Positions 1 to 5,680 of a DNA stretch of 11,659 bases are shown in pieces. The translations under genes were made by a program, and so were the position numbers. The stretch is from Deltaproteobacteria bacterium (GTDB lineage: Bacteria; Desulfobacterota; Binatia; Binatales; Binataceae). Under the pieces are notes generated by a model that was not told the DNA's origin, did not search any database, and saw nothing but the letters and a program-made list of their open reading frames with translations. The number at the start of each line of letters is the position of its first letter. Positions within the stretch are counted from its first letter, which is position 1. Location of the stretch: assembly GCA_003161515.1 (NCBI GenBank), contig PMOH01000406.1, forward strand, positions 1-11,659. Direction: 5' to 3'.

Positions 1-117
1 TTGGAGCTCGCGCACGGCCTGACTGTCGAGGAGTACTCGCGATGGCACCGAGCAGGCACAATCGGCGAAGCCGCCCGCCGCCTGGTCGAAACCAGAACCT
101 CAAGCCGCCGCGCGTAA
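1..117 (+). CDS. C-terminal end of an unidentified protein, possibly a CaiB/BaiF-type CoA-transferase (partial)
   Basis: Frame 1 is open from the window edge to a TAA at 115-117 and encodes 38 residues; the start lies outside the window. The visible tail contains LTVEEYSRWHRAGTIGEA followed by a basic, Ser/Arg-rich end. CaiB/BaiF-family CoA-transferases often end with a short segment of the form 'LG-[LM]-[ST]-x-E-E-[IY]-x-x-L-x-x-x-G-[VT]-I', which this resembles. That is a pattern from memory and not a domain match, so other families are possible. It is on the same strand as the following LLM gene but separated from it by 127 bp containing a palindromic element, so co-transcription is uncertain. 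Confidence 0.4.
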   Translation: MELAHGLTVEEYSRWHRAGTIGEAARRLVETRTSSRRA

Positions 118-118
118 G

Positions 119-164
119 TCTCACCTCTCCCTCCGGGAGAGGTCGCGCTCCGCGCGGGTGAGGG
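119..164. repeat. REP-like palindromic element with nested hairpins
   Basis: A strong hairpin is visible with arms CCTCTCCC (124-131) and GGGAGAGG (135-142) around a 3-nt loop. A smaller GC stem follows (GCGC at 145-148 and 152-155). Outer arms TCACC (121-125) and GGTGA (157-161) could close both into a branched structure, competing with the inner stem for 124-125. There is no T-run after it, so it does not look like an intrinsic terminator. Very similar CCTCTCCC/GGGAGAGG elements with a flanking GGGTGAGGG are common dispersed intergenic repeats in GC-rich proteobacterial genomes. Assignment as a multicopy repeat is therefore inferred, since only one copy is visible here. Confidence 0.6.
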
Positions 165-209
165 CGCAAGGATCCAGCTCAATGCCTGTACATCCTCCCA
201 ACTCCGATC

Positions 210-220
210 TATGACTCATA
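210..220. promoter_or_regulatory. 11-bp odd palindrome upstream of the LLM gene (weak operator candidate)
   Basis: TATGACTCATA is a perfect palindrome around a central C and lies 10 nt before the AGGAGG of the LLM gene at 245. It could be a small operator half-palindrome or chance. I see no convincing -35/-10 pair in 165-230, so the promoter of this gene is undefined. Confidence 0.2.
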
Positions 221-244
221 AATCCCTCGCAGGAGGCTCACATC

Positions 245-1360
245 ATGCACGTTGGCTACGGCGCAGTTTTCCAGAATCCCGATAACGCACTTCCCGACGC
301 CGAGGTTTATCGCAACGAGCTTCGCCTCGCCGAGATGGCTGAGCCGCTCGGCTTCGATTCCATCTGGGGCGTCGAGCATCACTTCGACGACTACACGATG
401 TGCCCCGACGTGCTGCAATTCCTCTCCTACATGGCCGGCCGCACCACGCACATAAAGCTCGGATCGGGCGTCGTCGTACTGCCGTGGCACGATCCGATTC
501 GCGTCGCTGAGCAGGTCGCGCTGCTCGATCACGTTTCCAACGGACGCGTGATTCTCGGTCTCGGCCGCGGCCTCGCGCGCATCGAGTACGACGGCTTCCG
601 CATCGATCAGAACGAAGGTCGCAGTCTGTTCGTCGAATACGCCGAGCTGGTTTTGAACGCGCTCGAAAACGGTTACATGGAAGGCGGGAAATTCACCCGT
701 CAGCCGCGCCGTGAGATTCGTCCGCGCCCCGCGCGTTCATTCAAGGGCCGCGCATACGCCGCCGCAGTCTCACCTGAGTCGATGCCGATAATGGCGAAGC
801 TGGGAGTCGGGCTGCTGGTGATTCCGCAAAAGCCTTGGGAGGCGGTCAAAAAAGATTTCGAGGTTTACCACAAGGTCTGGCGCGAGGTTAACGGCGCCGC
901 GCCGATACCAAAACCGCTCTCCGGCGGCTTCTGCGTCGTCGACGAAAACAAGGACCGCGCCGAAGAGCTCGCGATGAAATGGATCGCCGCCAACTACCAC
1001 ACCGTCATGAAGCATTACGAGATGACGTCGCCCGAGTTCGGCACCAAGAAGGGCTACGAGTTCTACAGCAACGTCAGCAAGTTCATCAAAAAGACCGGTC
1101 CCGACGTTGCCGCACGCGACTTTGCGATGCTGATGCCGTGGGGCACGCCCGACCAGGTGATCGAGAAGTGCGCCTTCGTCCGCGACACGATCGAGGCCAA
1201 CGGTGTGTTTTTCAATTTCAGTTTCGGAGGGATGCCTTACGAAGACGCCGAGCGCAGCATCAAATGTTTCGCCAAGTATGTATTGCCCGAGCTGAAAAAA
1301 TGGAACACGGAGCCGCTCAAGGATCCGGCCCCGATCCCATCGTCAGCCGCCGCCCGCTGA
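245..1360 (+). CDS. LLM class flavin-dependent oxidoreductase (bacterial luciferase-like monooxygenase)
   Basis: The 371-aa protein has the TIM-barrel features of the luciferase-like monooxygenase superfamily, cytosolic enzymes using FMNH2 or F420H2. Visible motifs are the early strand with GFDSIWGVEHHF (residues 36-47, E44-H45-H46), the strand KLGSGVVVLPWHDP (71-84), the helix RVAEQVALLDHVSNGR (86-101) and the GLGRG turn (105-109). The EHHF motif resembles the alkanal-monooxygenase-type branch more than the F420-reductase branch, but the cofactor and substrate cannot be fixed from sequence. The start is well supported by AGGAGG at 231-236, 8 nt upstream of ATG. The C-terminus carries a Pro/Ala/Ser-rich extension after the last helix. 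The next + gene begins 78 bp downstream beyond two hairpins. Because it lies near CoA-thioester genes, a role in oxidising a lipid or aromatic intermediate is plausible but inferred. Confidence 0.9.
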   Translation: MHVGYGAVFQNPDNALPDAEVYRNELRLAEMAEPLGFDSIWGVEHHFDDYTMCPDVLQFLSYMAGRTTHIKLGSGVVVLPWHDPIRVAEQVALLDHVSNGRVILGLGRGLARIEYDGFRIDQNEGRSLFVEYAELVLNALENGYMEGGKFTRQPRREIRPRPARSFKGRAYAAAVSPESMPIMAKLGVGLLVIPQKPWEAVKKDFEVYHKVWREVNGAAPIPKPLSGGFCVVDENKDRAEELAMKWIAANYHTVMKHYEMTSPEFGTKKGYEFYSNVSKFIKKTGPDVAARDFAMLMPWGTPDQVIEKCAFVRDTIEANGVFFNFSFGGMPYEDAERSIKCFAKYVLPELKKWNTEPLKDPAPIPSSAAAR

Positions 1361-1383
1361 TCCTTGCCCTGTCCATGATCGTG

Positions 1384-1403
1384 CCCTTCCCATATGGGAA
1401 GGG
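1384..1403. repeat. Perfect 20-bp palindrome between LLM and flavoprotein genes
   Basis: CCCTTCCCATATGGGAAGGG is a perfect inverted repeat 23 nt after the LLM stop codon. It forms a GC-rich hairpin but is followed by TTGGTGGG instead of a T-run. It is therefore not a standard Rho-independent terminator; a dispersed REP-like element, an RNA-stabilising stem, or a protein site are alternatives. Confidence 0.6.
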
Positions 1404-1426
1404 TTGGTGGGTGCATTATCCACCAA
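1404..1426 (+). promoter_or_regulatory. Second hairpin reaching the flavoprotein ribosome binding site
   Basis: TTGGTGG (1404-1410) and CCACCAA (1420-1426) are perfect inverted arms around a 9-nt loop, directly abutting the 20-bp palindrome. The 3' arm shares its last two bases with AAGGAG (1425-1430), the ribosome binding site for ATG 1439. If formed in mRNA, the stem ends at the Shine-Dalgarno and could tune ribosome access. The regulatory role is inference. Confidence 0.45.
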
Positions 1427-1438
1427 GGAGATGGGCCA

Positions 1439-2842
1439 ATGCCTGACGCAGAAAAATTCGAAATTCTAATCCTGGGAAGCGGAGAAGCCGGCAAGTGGAC
1501 CGCCTGGACGATGGCCGATGAGGGTCATCGCACTGCGATGGTCGAGCGGAGGCTGCTCGGCGGCTCGTGCCCGAATGTCGCGTGTCTGCCGAGCAAGAAC
1601 GTGATCTACTCCGCAAGAGTAGCGTCACTGGCGCGGCGCGGCGCGGAATTCGGACTCGAGATGGATCAGCTCCGAATCAACATGACGGGCGTTCAGGATC
1701 GCAAGCGCAAGATGGTCGAAGCGGAACATCAGTTCCACGCCAAGCGTACCGCGGACGCTGGAATAGAACTGATCATGGGTGAAGGACGGTTCGTCGCGCC
1801 GAAAACCGTTGAAGTCACGCTCAACGATGGCGGCACTCGACGGATCGTTGGCGAACGTGTGTTCCTGGACCTGGGATCGCGCTCGGCCATGCCCAATGTT
1901 CCCGGACTCGCCGCAGCTAACCCGATGACACATATCGAGTTGCTCGATCTCGATCGTCTGCCAGGCCACCTCATCGTGATCGGCGGAGGTTACATCGGGC
2001 TCGAACTGGCCCAGGCGATCCGGCGGTTCGGATCGGACGTGACCGTGATTGAACAAGGCGCGCAACTCGCCGACCGGGAAGATCCCGACGTTGGTGCAGC
2101 GCTCCTTGATCTGTTTCACGACGAGGGAATCGAAGTGTTGCTCGGAACTCATGTCACTCGGGTCGAGGGACAATCAGGCAAGGAGGTTCGGGTTCGCGCA
2201 AAAGACGGTCCCGGTGAACGGACGATCGAAGGCACCGATCTCCTCGTGGCCACCGGACGGACGCCGAATACGAAAGGAATCGGATTGGAGCAAGCCGGCG
2301 TCGAACTTAACGAGCATAGCTATATCAAGGTCAACGACCGGCTGGAGACGACCGCTACCAACGTTTGGGCGATGGGCGATTGCGCCGGCAGTCCGCAATT
2401 CACACACGTCGCGTACCACGACTTCCGCGTCGTGCGTGACAACTTGAGGGGCGGCAATCGAACCACGAAGGATCGGCTGGTGCCGTTCTGTATGTTCACC
2501 GATCCGGAGCTGGCGCGAGTCGGACGCAACGAGTCCGAGGCGAAGCGCGACAAAATCGAATACCGCATCGAAAAATTGCCGATGGCGAATGTGCTGCGCA
2601 CTCACACGATTGCGGAGCCGCGCGGCTTCATGAAAATGCTGATCGGCGCGCGCAACGACGAGATCCTGGGCTTCACCGCGTTCGGCGTCGAAGCAAGCGA
2701 ACTGATGGCCGCCGTCCAGACTGCGATGCTCGCGCGAATGCCCTACACACTGTTGCGCGACGCGATCTTCCCGCACCCGACAATCTCGGAGGGACTCGTA
2801 TATCTCCTGTCCCAGGTCCCCGCTTCCGGAGGCGTACGCTAA
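1439..2842 (+). CDS. FAD-dependent pyridine nucleotide-disulfide oxidoreductase (mercuric reductase/lipoamide dehydrogenase-like)
   Basis: The 467-aa flavoprotein shows the class I disulfide reductase layout. It has an FAD-binding GSGEAG (13-18), the redox-active pair C44-PNVA-C49 in LGGSCPNVACLPSK, an NAD(P)-binding IGGGYIGLE (181-189), the second FAD motif MGDCAG (312-317) and a C-terminal dimerisation domain with HPTISE (H446, E451). These residues are those used for dithiol/disulfide exchange in lipoamide dehydrogenase and MerA. It lacks the N-terminal heavy-metal-associated domain and the C-terminal vicinal Cys pair of true MerA, so mercury reduction is unlikely. No 2-oxoacid dehydrogenase genes are nearby, so the physiological substrate is unknown. 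The start is ATG 1439, preceded by AAGGAG at 1425-1430 with 8-nt spacing. An in-frame upstream ATG at 1394 lies inside a palindrome and has no ribosome binding site. Its stop overlaps the convergent gene by 4 bp. Confidence 0.88.
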   Translation: MPDAEKFEILILGSGEAGKWTAWTMADEGHRTAMVERRLLGGSCPNVACLPSKNVIYSARVASLARRGAEFGLEMDQLRINMTGVQDRKRKMVEAEHQFHAKRTADAGIELIMGEGRFVAPKTVEVTLNDGGTRRIVGERVFLDLGSRSAMPNVPGLAAANPMTHIELLDLDRLPGHLIVIGGGYIGLELAQAIRRFGSDVTVIEQGAQLADREDPDVGAALLDLFHDEGIEVLLGTHVTRVEGQSGKEVRVRAKDGPGERTIEGTDLLVATGRTPNTKGIGLEQAGVELNEHSYIKVNDRLETTATNVWAMGDCAGSPQFTHVAYHDFRVVRDNLRGGNRTTKDRLVPFCMFTDPELARVGRNESEAKRDKIEYRIEKLPMANVLRTHTIAEPRGFMKMLIGARNDEILGFTAFGVEASELMAAVQTAMLARMPYTLLRDAIFPHPTISEGLVYLLSQVPASGGVR

Positions 2843-3096
2843 GCGCCGGGCTTCTCGCTGTCGTGCGCGTGTCCGATCGCATTGCGGAGCTTCCGATCGA
2901 GCTTGGCGCAGTTAAATACGACCTTCTCCGAGTGCACAGCTTCGACCGCGCTGATTGGCACCGTGAAGTCACCGGCATTCTCGACGTAGATCACCAGCTC
3001 GGGCCGGCCGCCCGGCGCGACCTGGCGAACAGCGCCAAACTCCTCGCTCCCGTCGGAAACAAACGCCTGGAAACCAACTTTAATTTTCTCTTGCAT
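2839..3096 (-). CDS. Small conserved-looking protein of unknown function (85 aa)
   Basis: I do not recognise a named family with certainty. The 85-aa product has no signal peptide, membrane helix or cysteine-rich motif. Its first 60 residues alternate hydrophobic and polar positions (KVGFQAFVSDGSEEFGAV, ELVIYVENAGDFTVPI), suggesting a small beta barrel such as a PRC-barrel-like fold. The end, KLDRKLRNAIGHAHDSEKPG, is charged and helical, with a HAHD motif. ATG 3096 is preceded by AGGAA (3102-3106 on the other strand) with 5-nt spacing. It follows the crotonase gene by only 12 nt, so it is the last gene of the TetR-diiron-crotonase unit. Its stop overlaps the stop of the convergent flavoprotein gene. 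Coding is supported by this ribosome binding site, the operon position and plausible protein composition. Confidence 0.75.
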   Translation of the reverse strand: MQEKIKVGFQAFVSDGSEEFGAVRQVAPGGRPELVIYVENAGDFTVPISAVEAVHSEKVVFNCAKLDRKLRNAIGHAHDSEKPGA

Positions 3097-3108
3097 GAGT
3101 ATTCCTGC

Positions 3109-3882
3109 CTATTTTCCCTGGAACTTTGGCGTACGCTTTTGCTGGAAGGCCGTGATGCCTTCCTTGTAATCCGCGGTGCGACCCGCCGCGCCTTGCGCCT
3201 GGGCTTCGCACTTCAGGACGGCGAACAGGCCCATCGCCTCTTCGTCGATGCGGCGCACCAGACGCTTTGATTGCATGAACGCGGCAGTCGGACCTTGCGC
3301 GACCTGTGCCGCTATCTTGCGCGTCTCGGCGATCAACGAATCTTTCGGCATGGAGCGATTCACGAGTCCCATTTGCGCGGCCTCGGTGCCCGACAACAGA
3401 CGGCCGGTGTAGATCAGCTCAAGTGCGCGATGCGTCCCGAGGCGCGAGACGAAAAACGAATGGCCGCCCGAGTCGAGCACTGCGCCGATTCGTGCGAACG
3501 GCGATCCGATCTTCGCGTCGTCGGCGATATAGACGACGTCGCATCCGAGCGCGAGTCCGAGGCCCACTCCGAGGCACGCGCCGTGAACTGCGGCAAAAGT
3601 CGGCGCGGGGAATGCGACGATTCGTTTGATCAGCGGGTTGAACGTTGTCTCGATGATCGCTTCTGCGTCTTCGTCGCCCGGATGCGCGTCGGCGAGGTCG
3701 CGGCCCGCGCAGAATGCCGTGCCCTCACCGCGAATCATCATCGCGCGAACGCCATGCGACGCCGCGCGCTCGAGGCATCCGCTGAGTTCGGCCACCATCG
3801 CGTCGTTCAACGCGTTCATCTTGTCGGGCCGGTTGAGAACAATTTCCGCGAGACCGTTTTCGACCGACAAATCGACGCTCAT
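3109..3882 (-). CDS. Enoyl-CoA hydratase/isomerase family protein (crotonase fold, PaaG-like)
   Basis: The 257 aa match the usual crotonase length. The two oxyanion-hole segments are AFCAGRDL (56-63) and HGACLGVG (100-107), which bind the thioester carbonyl. The usual hydratase Glu144 position carries SPF (127-129, in IGSPFARIG) with no Glu. The second acidic position is present as D137 in VLDSGG, as in the isomerase PaaG, whose single Asp catalyses ring-expanding or double-bond isomerisation. An isomerase-type reaction is therefore more likely than simple water addition, though this is family inference. ATG 3882 is preceded by AGAGG (3891-3895, complement) with 8-nt spacing. The gene lies 20 nt after the di-iron protein gene and 12 nt before the 85-aa gene on the same strand. 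Pairing of a di-iron protein with a PaaG-like crotonase recalls the PaaA/PaaG and BoxB/BoxC logic of aromatic-CoA epoxidation. Confidence 0.92.
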   Translation of the reverse strand: MSVDLSVENGLAEIVLNRPDKMNALNDAMVAELSGCLERAASHGVRAMMIRGEGTAFCAGRDLADAHPGDEDAEAIIETTFNPLIKRIVAFPAPTFAAVHGACLGVGLGLALGCDVVYIADDAKIGSPFARIGAVLDSGGHSFFVSRLGTHRALELIYTGRLLSGTEAAQMGLVNRSMPKDSLIAETRKIAAQVAQGPTAAFMQSKRLVRRIDEEAMGLFAVLKCEAQAQGAAGRTADYKEGITAFQQKRTPKFQGK

Positions 3883-3902
3883 ATTGGTGGCCTCTGAATT
3901 TG

Positions 3903-4925
3903 CTAAAATACCGGGATAATGTCCTCGGCGGTGATGTCGCCGACGTCCACTCCCTCAATATCAAGTTCGGGAATCGCGGGGAACTGGATGTCCCATCGCT
4001 CGACCAGCTTGCGCACGCGCGCGATCGCGAGCCGCCAGTTGTCGGCCTGCTGCTCATAGGTGAGGATTCCGAGTCCCGCCTCGCGCGCCGTGCGCAACAA
4101 GATTCGATGGTTGTGCAGAAAATAGCCGGGCAAATCCCAGAACTGTGCCGGTGGCTCCCACAGCACCATCGAGAGGAACACGAATCCGGCGCGAAGCTGC
4201 TTGGTGATGAAGGTCTTGTGCTCGTCGGTGAGGCCGGGCCACTCCTTCTCGAGCAGGTTGATGCAGATCTGCAGATGGCGAGCCTCGTCGCGTCCGATCT
4301 TCGTGAAGATTTCGCGGAACACCGGATGCGTCGTGGCGTGCGCCATGCCGTGGAACAGGGTCGAGGACGCCACTTCGCCCATCATGAACGAGGTGAAGAT
4401 CACGGCGAGCGGATAACGATCGATCGCGCGATTGTAACCGGTCCAGTAGCGGCCGCCGTTATGGTAGAGCCAGCCGATATTGTTGAGCGCGACGCGCTGC
4501 AGCTCGCTCCTGGGCGTAAAGCCTTGCGGACCGTTCGGCACCAGGCGTTGGATCACGCGCTGGCAGGTTTCTTCGTGATTGGTCTCGTCGCGGGTGATCG
4601 AGAAGAAGCATTTGCGGACCGGATCTTCCTCGTGCATCTCCCATGCGTGAATCGTCGCGCGCGCGAACACCGCCGGTCCCGACGAATCGAAGTTGGAGAG
4701 CAGCGCCCACCAGTACATGATCGCGACCTTCTCGTCATCGCTCCACGCCTCGGGCGAGAGATCGCTCCAGTTGATGTCGGCGGGATTGAAGCCTTCGCGC
4801 TTGGCGCGCTCGTAAATTTCCGCGAGCTTCGGTGTCTCGCATCGCCATTCGATCGGAAAGATATTGGGCTGGGCAACGGCGGGCGCCTCGATCAGGCCGC
4901 CTTCCGGAATTTCAAATTCGCTCAT
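3903..4925 (-). CDS. Ferritin-like di-iron protein, putative oxygenase (R2-like fold)
   Basis: This 340-aa predicted soluble, mostly helical protein carries two ExxH motifs: E114-T-N-H117 in TRDETNHEET and E214-A-R-H217 in GRDEARHLQ. A carboxylate, E184 in FMMGEVAS, lies 30 residues before the second. That is the ligand layout of ferritin-like di-iron enzymes such as RNR R2, acyl-ACP desaturase, AurF-type N-oxygenase and BMM hydroxylases. The first carboxylate ligand could be D80 (34 residues before E114, R2-like spacing) or E96; sequence alone does not settle it. Aromatic-rich segments (MYWWALLSNF, NNIGWLYHNGGRYWTGY) may line a substrate pocket. I cannot assign a substrate. ATG 4925 has AGGAG (4936-4940, complement) 10 nt upstream. 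It is 24 nt downstream of a KstR2-like TetR gene and 20 nt upstream of a PaaG-like crotonase gene, suggesting oxidation of a CoA thioester. No reductase subunit is adjacent. Confidence 0.82.
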   Translation of the reverse strand: MSEFEIPEGGLIEAPAVAQPNIFPIEWRCETPKLAEIYERAKREGFNPADINWSDLSPEAWSDDEKVAIMYWWALLSNFDSSGPAVFARATIHAWEMHEEDPVRKCFFSITRDETNHEETCQRVIQRLVPNGPQGFTPRSELQRVALNNIGWLYHNGGRYWTGYNRAIDRYPLAVIFTSFMMGEVASSTLFHGMAHATTHPVFREIFTKIGRDEARHLQICINLLEKEWPGLTDEHKTFITKQLRAGFVFLSMVLWEPPAQFWDLPGYFLHNHRILLRTAREAGLGILTYEQQADNWRLAIARVRKLVERWDIQFPAIPELDIEGVDVGDITAEDIIPVF

Positions 4926-4946
4926 CGCGGTTTGTCTCCTAATATA

Positions 4947-4976
4947 AATCTACCTACCATTCGGTTGATTTGTCAA
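4947..4976 (-). promoter_or_regulatory. Candidate internal promoter and operator-like sequence before the di-iron gene
   Basis: On the minus strand a perfect TTGACA (4971-4976) is followed after 18 nt by TAGATT (4947-4952, 4 of 6 to TATAAT). The spacer holds AACCGAATGGTA, whose ACC/GGT arms loosely resemble TetR-family operators of acyl-CoA regulators. The element overlaps the 3' end of the tetR gene. The implied transcript start would fall almost on the AGGAG of the di-iron gene, leaving a very short leader, which weakens the case. The pair may simply be chance in an AT-richer patch. Confidence 0.3.
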
Positions 4977-5582
4977 AGAGCGGCGCTTAGCGCCCTGCTC
5001 CATCCCTTCGAATGCAATCCGGAAGATCGCCTCTGCCACTTCGGGCGCATCGAGGTCGCCGCCCGTCCGGTACCATTCGGTGATCGAGTTAAGCATCCCG
5101 AACAGCAGCCGGGTCGCCAGTCGCGGCTCGACGTCGGCGCGCAAGTCGCCCTGGCGCTGCGCGTTGCGCATCAAGCGGGCGATCAGATGGTCAAACGCGC
5201 GCCGCCGTTCCATGATTCGGCGCTCGACGGGAGTATTGCCGCGCACGCGCAGCAGCAGCGCCACCTCTGGCAGTTGATCGACGGTGGTTTCGATCGTGCG
5301 ATGCACGATGTATCTGAGGCGCGCCACCGCGCGGCCCCGCTTGGCGGGACGCTCGTCGAGCACTGCGAACAGCGCGTCGAGCGCGCGGCCGACGCCGCGC
5401 GCCAGCAACTCTTCCTTGCTGCGAACGTGATAGTAGATGCTGGCCTTGGTGATTCCCGCCGCACGCGCGACGTCGTCGAGCGTGCTGCCGTCGTAACCGC
5501 GCTCGCGGAAAACGCCGACCGCCACGTCGAGGATCGCATCGAGATTATAAGGCTTGCGCTGCTTTGCAGATGGACGGCCCAC
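4950..5582 (-). CDS. TetR/AcrR family transcriptional regulator, KstR2-like
   Basis: This 210-aa one-component repressor has an N-terminal helix-turn-helix covering ILDVAVGVFRERGYDG (17-32), TLDDVARAAGITKASIYYH (34-52) and FxSKEELL-like VRSKEELL (53-60). The C-terminal ligand domain contains TRLLFGMLNSITEWYRTGG (157-175). This resembles the WYRPGG-bearing domain of KstR2-like regulators, which sense CoA thioesters. The start chosen is GTG 5582, because a perfect AGGAGG (CCTCCT at 5593-5598) lies 10 nt upstream; a longer reading from GTG 5633 has no such site. It heads the minus-strand unit with the di-iron protein, crotonase and 85-aa genes, and is divergent from an LLM oxidoreductase gene. 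It probably autoregulates and controls both directions through the 98-bp intergenic region. The ligand is presumably a CoA thioester of the substrate this cluster handles, by inference. Confidence 0.9.
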   Translation of the reverse strand: MGRPSAKQRKPYNLDAILDVAVGVFRERGYDGSTLDDVARAAGITKASIYYHVRSKEELLARGVGRALDALFAVLDERPAKRGRAVARLRYIVHRTIETTVDQLPEVALLLRVRGNTPVERRIMERRRAFDHLIARLMRNAQRQGDLRADVEPRLATRLLFGMLNSITEWYRTGGDLDAPEVAEAIFRIAFEGMEQGAKRRSLTNQPNGR

Positions 5583-5617
5583 GCGTTTGTCGCCTCCTAA
5601 TGGCCGCCGAGTAGTTT

Positions 5618-5644
5618 GACTGGATGCGCGCACGCTTGCCAGTC
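5618..5644. promoter_or_regulatory. Inverted repeat in the divergent tetR/LLM promoter region, TetR operator candidate
   Basis: GACTGG (5618-5623) and CCAGTC (5639-5644) are perfect inverted arms with a 15-nt spacer, so the arms are 21 bp apart (two helical turns). A smaller palindrome TGCGCGCA (5625-5632) lies inside. It sits midway between GTG 5582 (-) and ATG 5681 (+), where a shared operator would be expected. TTGACT (5616-5621) inside the left part could be a -35 for the + gene, but I see no good -10 at 16-18 nt spacing. Confidence 0.4.
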
Positions 5645-5680
5645 TTTTTCAGAATCAGTGATCTCGCCGGAGGAATCGCG

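Noticed and set aside
1394..1438. Extended N-terminus of the flavoprotein from ATG 1394
   Set aside because: The ATG lies in the middle of a perfect palindrome, has no ribosome binding site, and the added residues resemble no family N-terminus; AAGGAG before ATG 1439 fits better.
2174..2776. A 200-codon minus-strand frame opposite the flavoprotein
   Set aside because: Antisense to a gene with complete FAD, NAD and disulfide motifs; no independent start signal or recognisable product.
3900..5600. A 566-codon open frame on the + strand opposite the di-iron and tetR genes
   Set aside because: It is antisense to two genes with clear family motifs and ribosome binding sites, its product is Arg/His-rich without domains, and it spans the gap between them. 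GC-rich codon bias explains the openness.
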